A stretch of DNA of 64,000 nt, taken from positions 12,672 to 76,671 of the forward strand of contig JAZODA010000023.1 in NCBI GenBank assembly GCA_045596745.1. Direction: 5' to 3'. The notes under the pieces are model-generated. The model was given only the letters and a program-made list of their open reading frames with translations. It did no database searches and was not told the origin of the DNA. Below, one piece after another: positions 63,601-64,000 of this stretch (positions are counted from its first letter, which is position 1; every line of letters begins with the position of its first letter). This DNA is from RGIG3009 sp045596745. Its GTDB lineage: Bacteria; Bacillota; Clostridia; Oscillospirales; Acutalibacteraceae. The position numbers were made by a program, and so were the translations under genes.

Positions 63601-64000
63601 CAATACCCGTCTCAGCGGCAGGCGTTACCTCCAGCTTGAAGTTGTCGAGATAGGACTCGCCCTGAACCGATTCCGAGTAAGAGGGATCACGCGAAATACT
63701 GATACCCCATTCCACAAAGCTGCCCATTGCCGCGGTGTCACTGCCGGTGATAAAGGTGGTGGAATAACGCGTCCACTCCTCCGTACCGCCGACACGCATA
63801 ACACCGGGGGCACCGGTCACACCGTAGCTACCGACAAACACCCACACCTGATCGCCGCGAGCATCAAAGCTCAGGGTGTAGGAGGTGTTGGGCTGCAATG
63901 TCAGACCCTTCAGATATTTGTTATATTTCGCTGCGGTGTACAGCGGCACCTTCAGGCAGTGGTTACCCGCCGATTCACCGGAGGTATCCTCCACAATGGT
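60671..64000 (-). CDS. Large carbohydrate-binding protein with degenerate polysaccharide deacetylase domain (5' end cut off)
   Basis: The frame is open from the right edge; 1109 residues are visible and the start is outside. There are four CBM4/9-like modules of about 150 residues (the first incomplete), each beginning near GGSFEY and ending in YIDN or YLDN. An InlB-repeat-like segment follows at about 625-715, an unassigned domain (NGLRFLNRLYIDG and EFGSLL) at about 720-860, then a NodB-type domain to the end. The deacetylase motifs read TTFDRPD (for TFDDGP), GSYTWGNNTW (for the HxxxH region), RPPLLLS and IIHAHNG. The metal-binding His pair and one Asp are missing. Probably secreted or surface-attached. 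Confidence 0.88.
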   Translation of the reverse strand, partial: TIVEDTSGESAGNHCLKVPLYTAAKYNKYLKGLTLQPNTSYTLSFDARGDQVWVFVGSYGVTGAPGVMRVGGTEEWTRYSTTFITGSDTAAMGSFVEWGISISRDPSYSESVQGESYLDNFKLEVTPAAETGIVTGGSFEYPESAAEYTANWKNILTQGGKLVLDPLDSTNRCLMFPKVEANTDFYLKKLYLENGTTYRFSLDVYSPSQALMFLWNNAFTGGAGGRVIPACTEWTTITFEMTTAADITSNTAYPDWIWGVARKPSEPYNEAPLYIDNVSIVKVEEEAPEEPQEPDMSVEHEGNFVQGGSFEYAADDARYTVNFKNMIKSLSIVQDPKNKYNHCLLIPQSSTNDYYFTNLMLEPLTTYVFEFDILSTGTAGVYFWGQSIFENIGGSRSIVGSPNWQHVTYEVKTSANIRNSTAYPSYLFAFMNSYEPYNQSDMYIDNVSITVKQKEVPSVTPIVTGGDFEDTGALNANWGTILQKGSVVEDTEIDGNHCLMLPKADPKIGDAYLANLQMEPNTSYFVTFKARGGASRIYFYPSAFLEHGAKAIAESSEWTTYAFKVTTKGDATYLSGSYRNWLIGFNKNDDATNTANTYIDDFRVVKAGVYVDPELEHGSLTLSSWKDPDTVGNQVSFAAGAMVTVTVTPDDGYMLKPGSLYYVTEDGTQGQILNKESGAFGEGEGDIFRFALPEGSVVITAEFVPTEAQNFRFETLGTSVYYDENAVEPNGLRFLNRLYIDGLDVEGDTLSVVYNGKTYTVTEFGSLLKRSSNAAALTLENVNDAAPSATRVWKAAAYADGTMKLVDYTDSYVDFTVVMKTSTPGSAFSERDYTACGYMVLSDGTSTVTLYSKGMTDSVNETIGNTVFLANKDDDWRLHPQDFKLIATTFDRPDFTDGTGKMETIIDALYALGGSATLNVAGESLAQGSSTRDSQIALLKDALDKGFEIGSYTWGNNTWGYSKAELNARTEEELRKYISDTQAIVKETLGVTPEYMRPPLLLSNDTVVRVCKELGLSIVTGNVSWRDFPAGYTLEESGGVTYESLTHYARDGAIWIIHAHNGEAPTEYPRAIADLYEQGYRFCTVAELLEYSGQTRVAGRVYNEVVPVY

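Overview
The window looks like a chromosomal segment of a G+C-rich Clostridia member (Firmicutes, probably Oscillospirales-like). This is inferred from the Gram-positive replicative polymerase PolC, strong AGGAGG-type ribosome sites, TTGACA/TATAAT-type promoters, a DarA-type c-di-AMP receptor, QueH, and the gene order pyrH-frr-uppS-cdsA-dxr-rseP-ispG-polC. I see no rRNA, tRNA, CRISPR array, insertion sequence or prophage. Coding density is high and almost every gap is under 300 bases.

Left part (1-9500): a cut-off zinc-ribbon membrane protein gene lies behind its own promoter and a highly structured leader RNA with mutually exclusive pairings and a terminator. Next is a maltodextrin module on the minus strand (malQ, glgP, then a lipoprotein substrate-binding protein and two MalF/MalG-type permeases), and a divergent surface lipoprotein.

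Middle left (9500-24480): housekeeping genes. These are prfC, a YffB/ArsC-like protein, mutY, a dCMP deaminase and an SDR reductase in one operon; cca; two exported or membrane proteins; a GH1 glycosidase; asnS; a class Ic aspartate aminotransferase; and secDF.

Centre (24480-33050): the most unusual region. Six tandem paralogous cytoplasmic calcineurin-type metallophosphoesterases sit in two operons (two genes, then four), directly upstream of a MurR/RpiR regulator and a PfkB sugar kinase. One paralogue has lost the catalytic Asn of its GNHE motif, and the four-gene operon has a terminator-like hairpin between its promoter and first ribosome site. A seventh, more distant metallophosphoesterase lies at 42150-43271.

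Right part (33050-64000): an acyltransferase with an embedded zinc ribbon, an alpha/beta hydrolase, secG, a divergent type II topoisomerase pair, a RING-like/zinc-ribbon/DUF2628 membrane protein, TspO, rlmD, the long pyrH-to-rlmD operon, queH, a PPTase, dut, an ABC exporter fused to PH-like and zinc-ribbon domains with its DUF1854 partner and DarA. At the right edge is a cut-off very large carbohydrate-binding protein whose deacetylase domain lacks key metal ligands. It is followed 12 bases later by a 39-residue acidic peptide gene with a YEKP motif.

Many long open frames run antisense to the real genes; these are composition artefacts and are not annotated.
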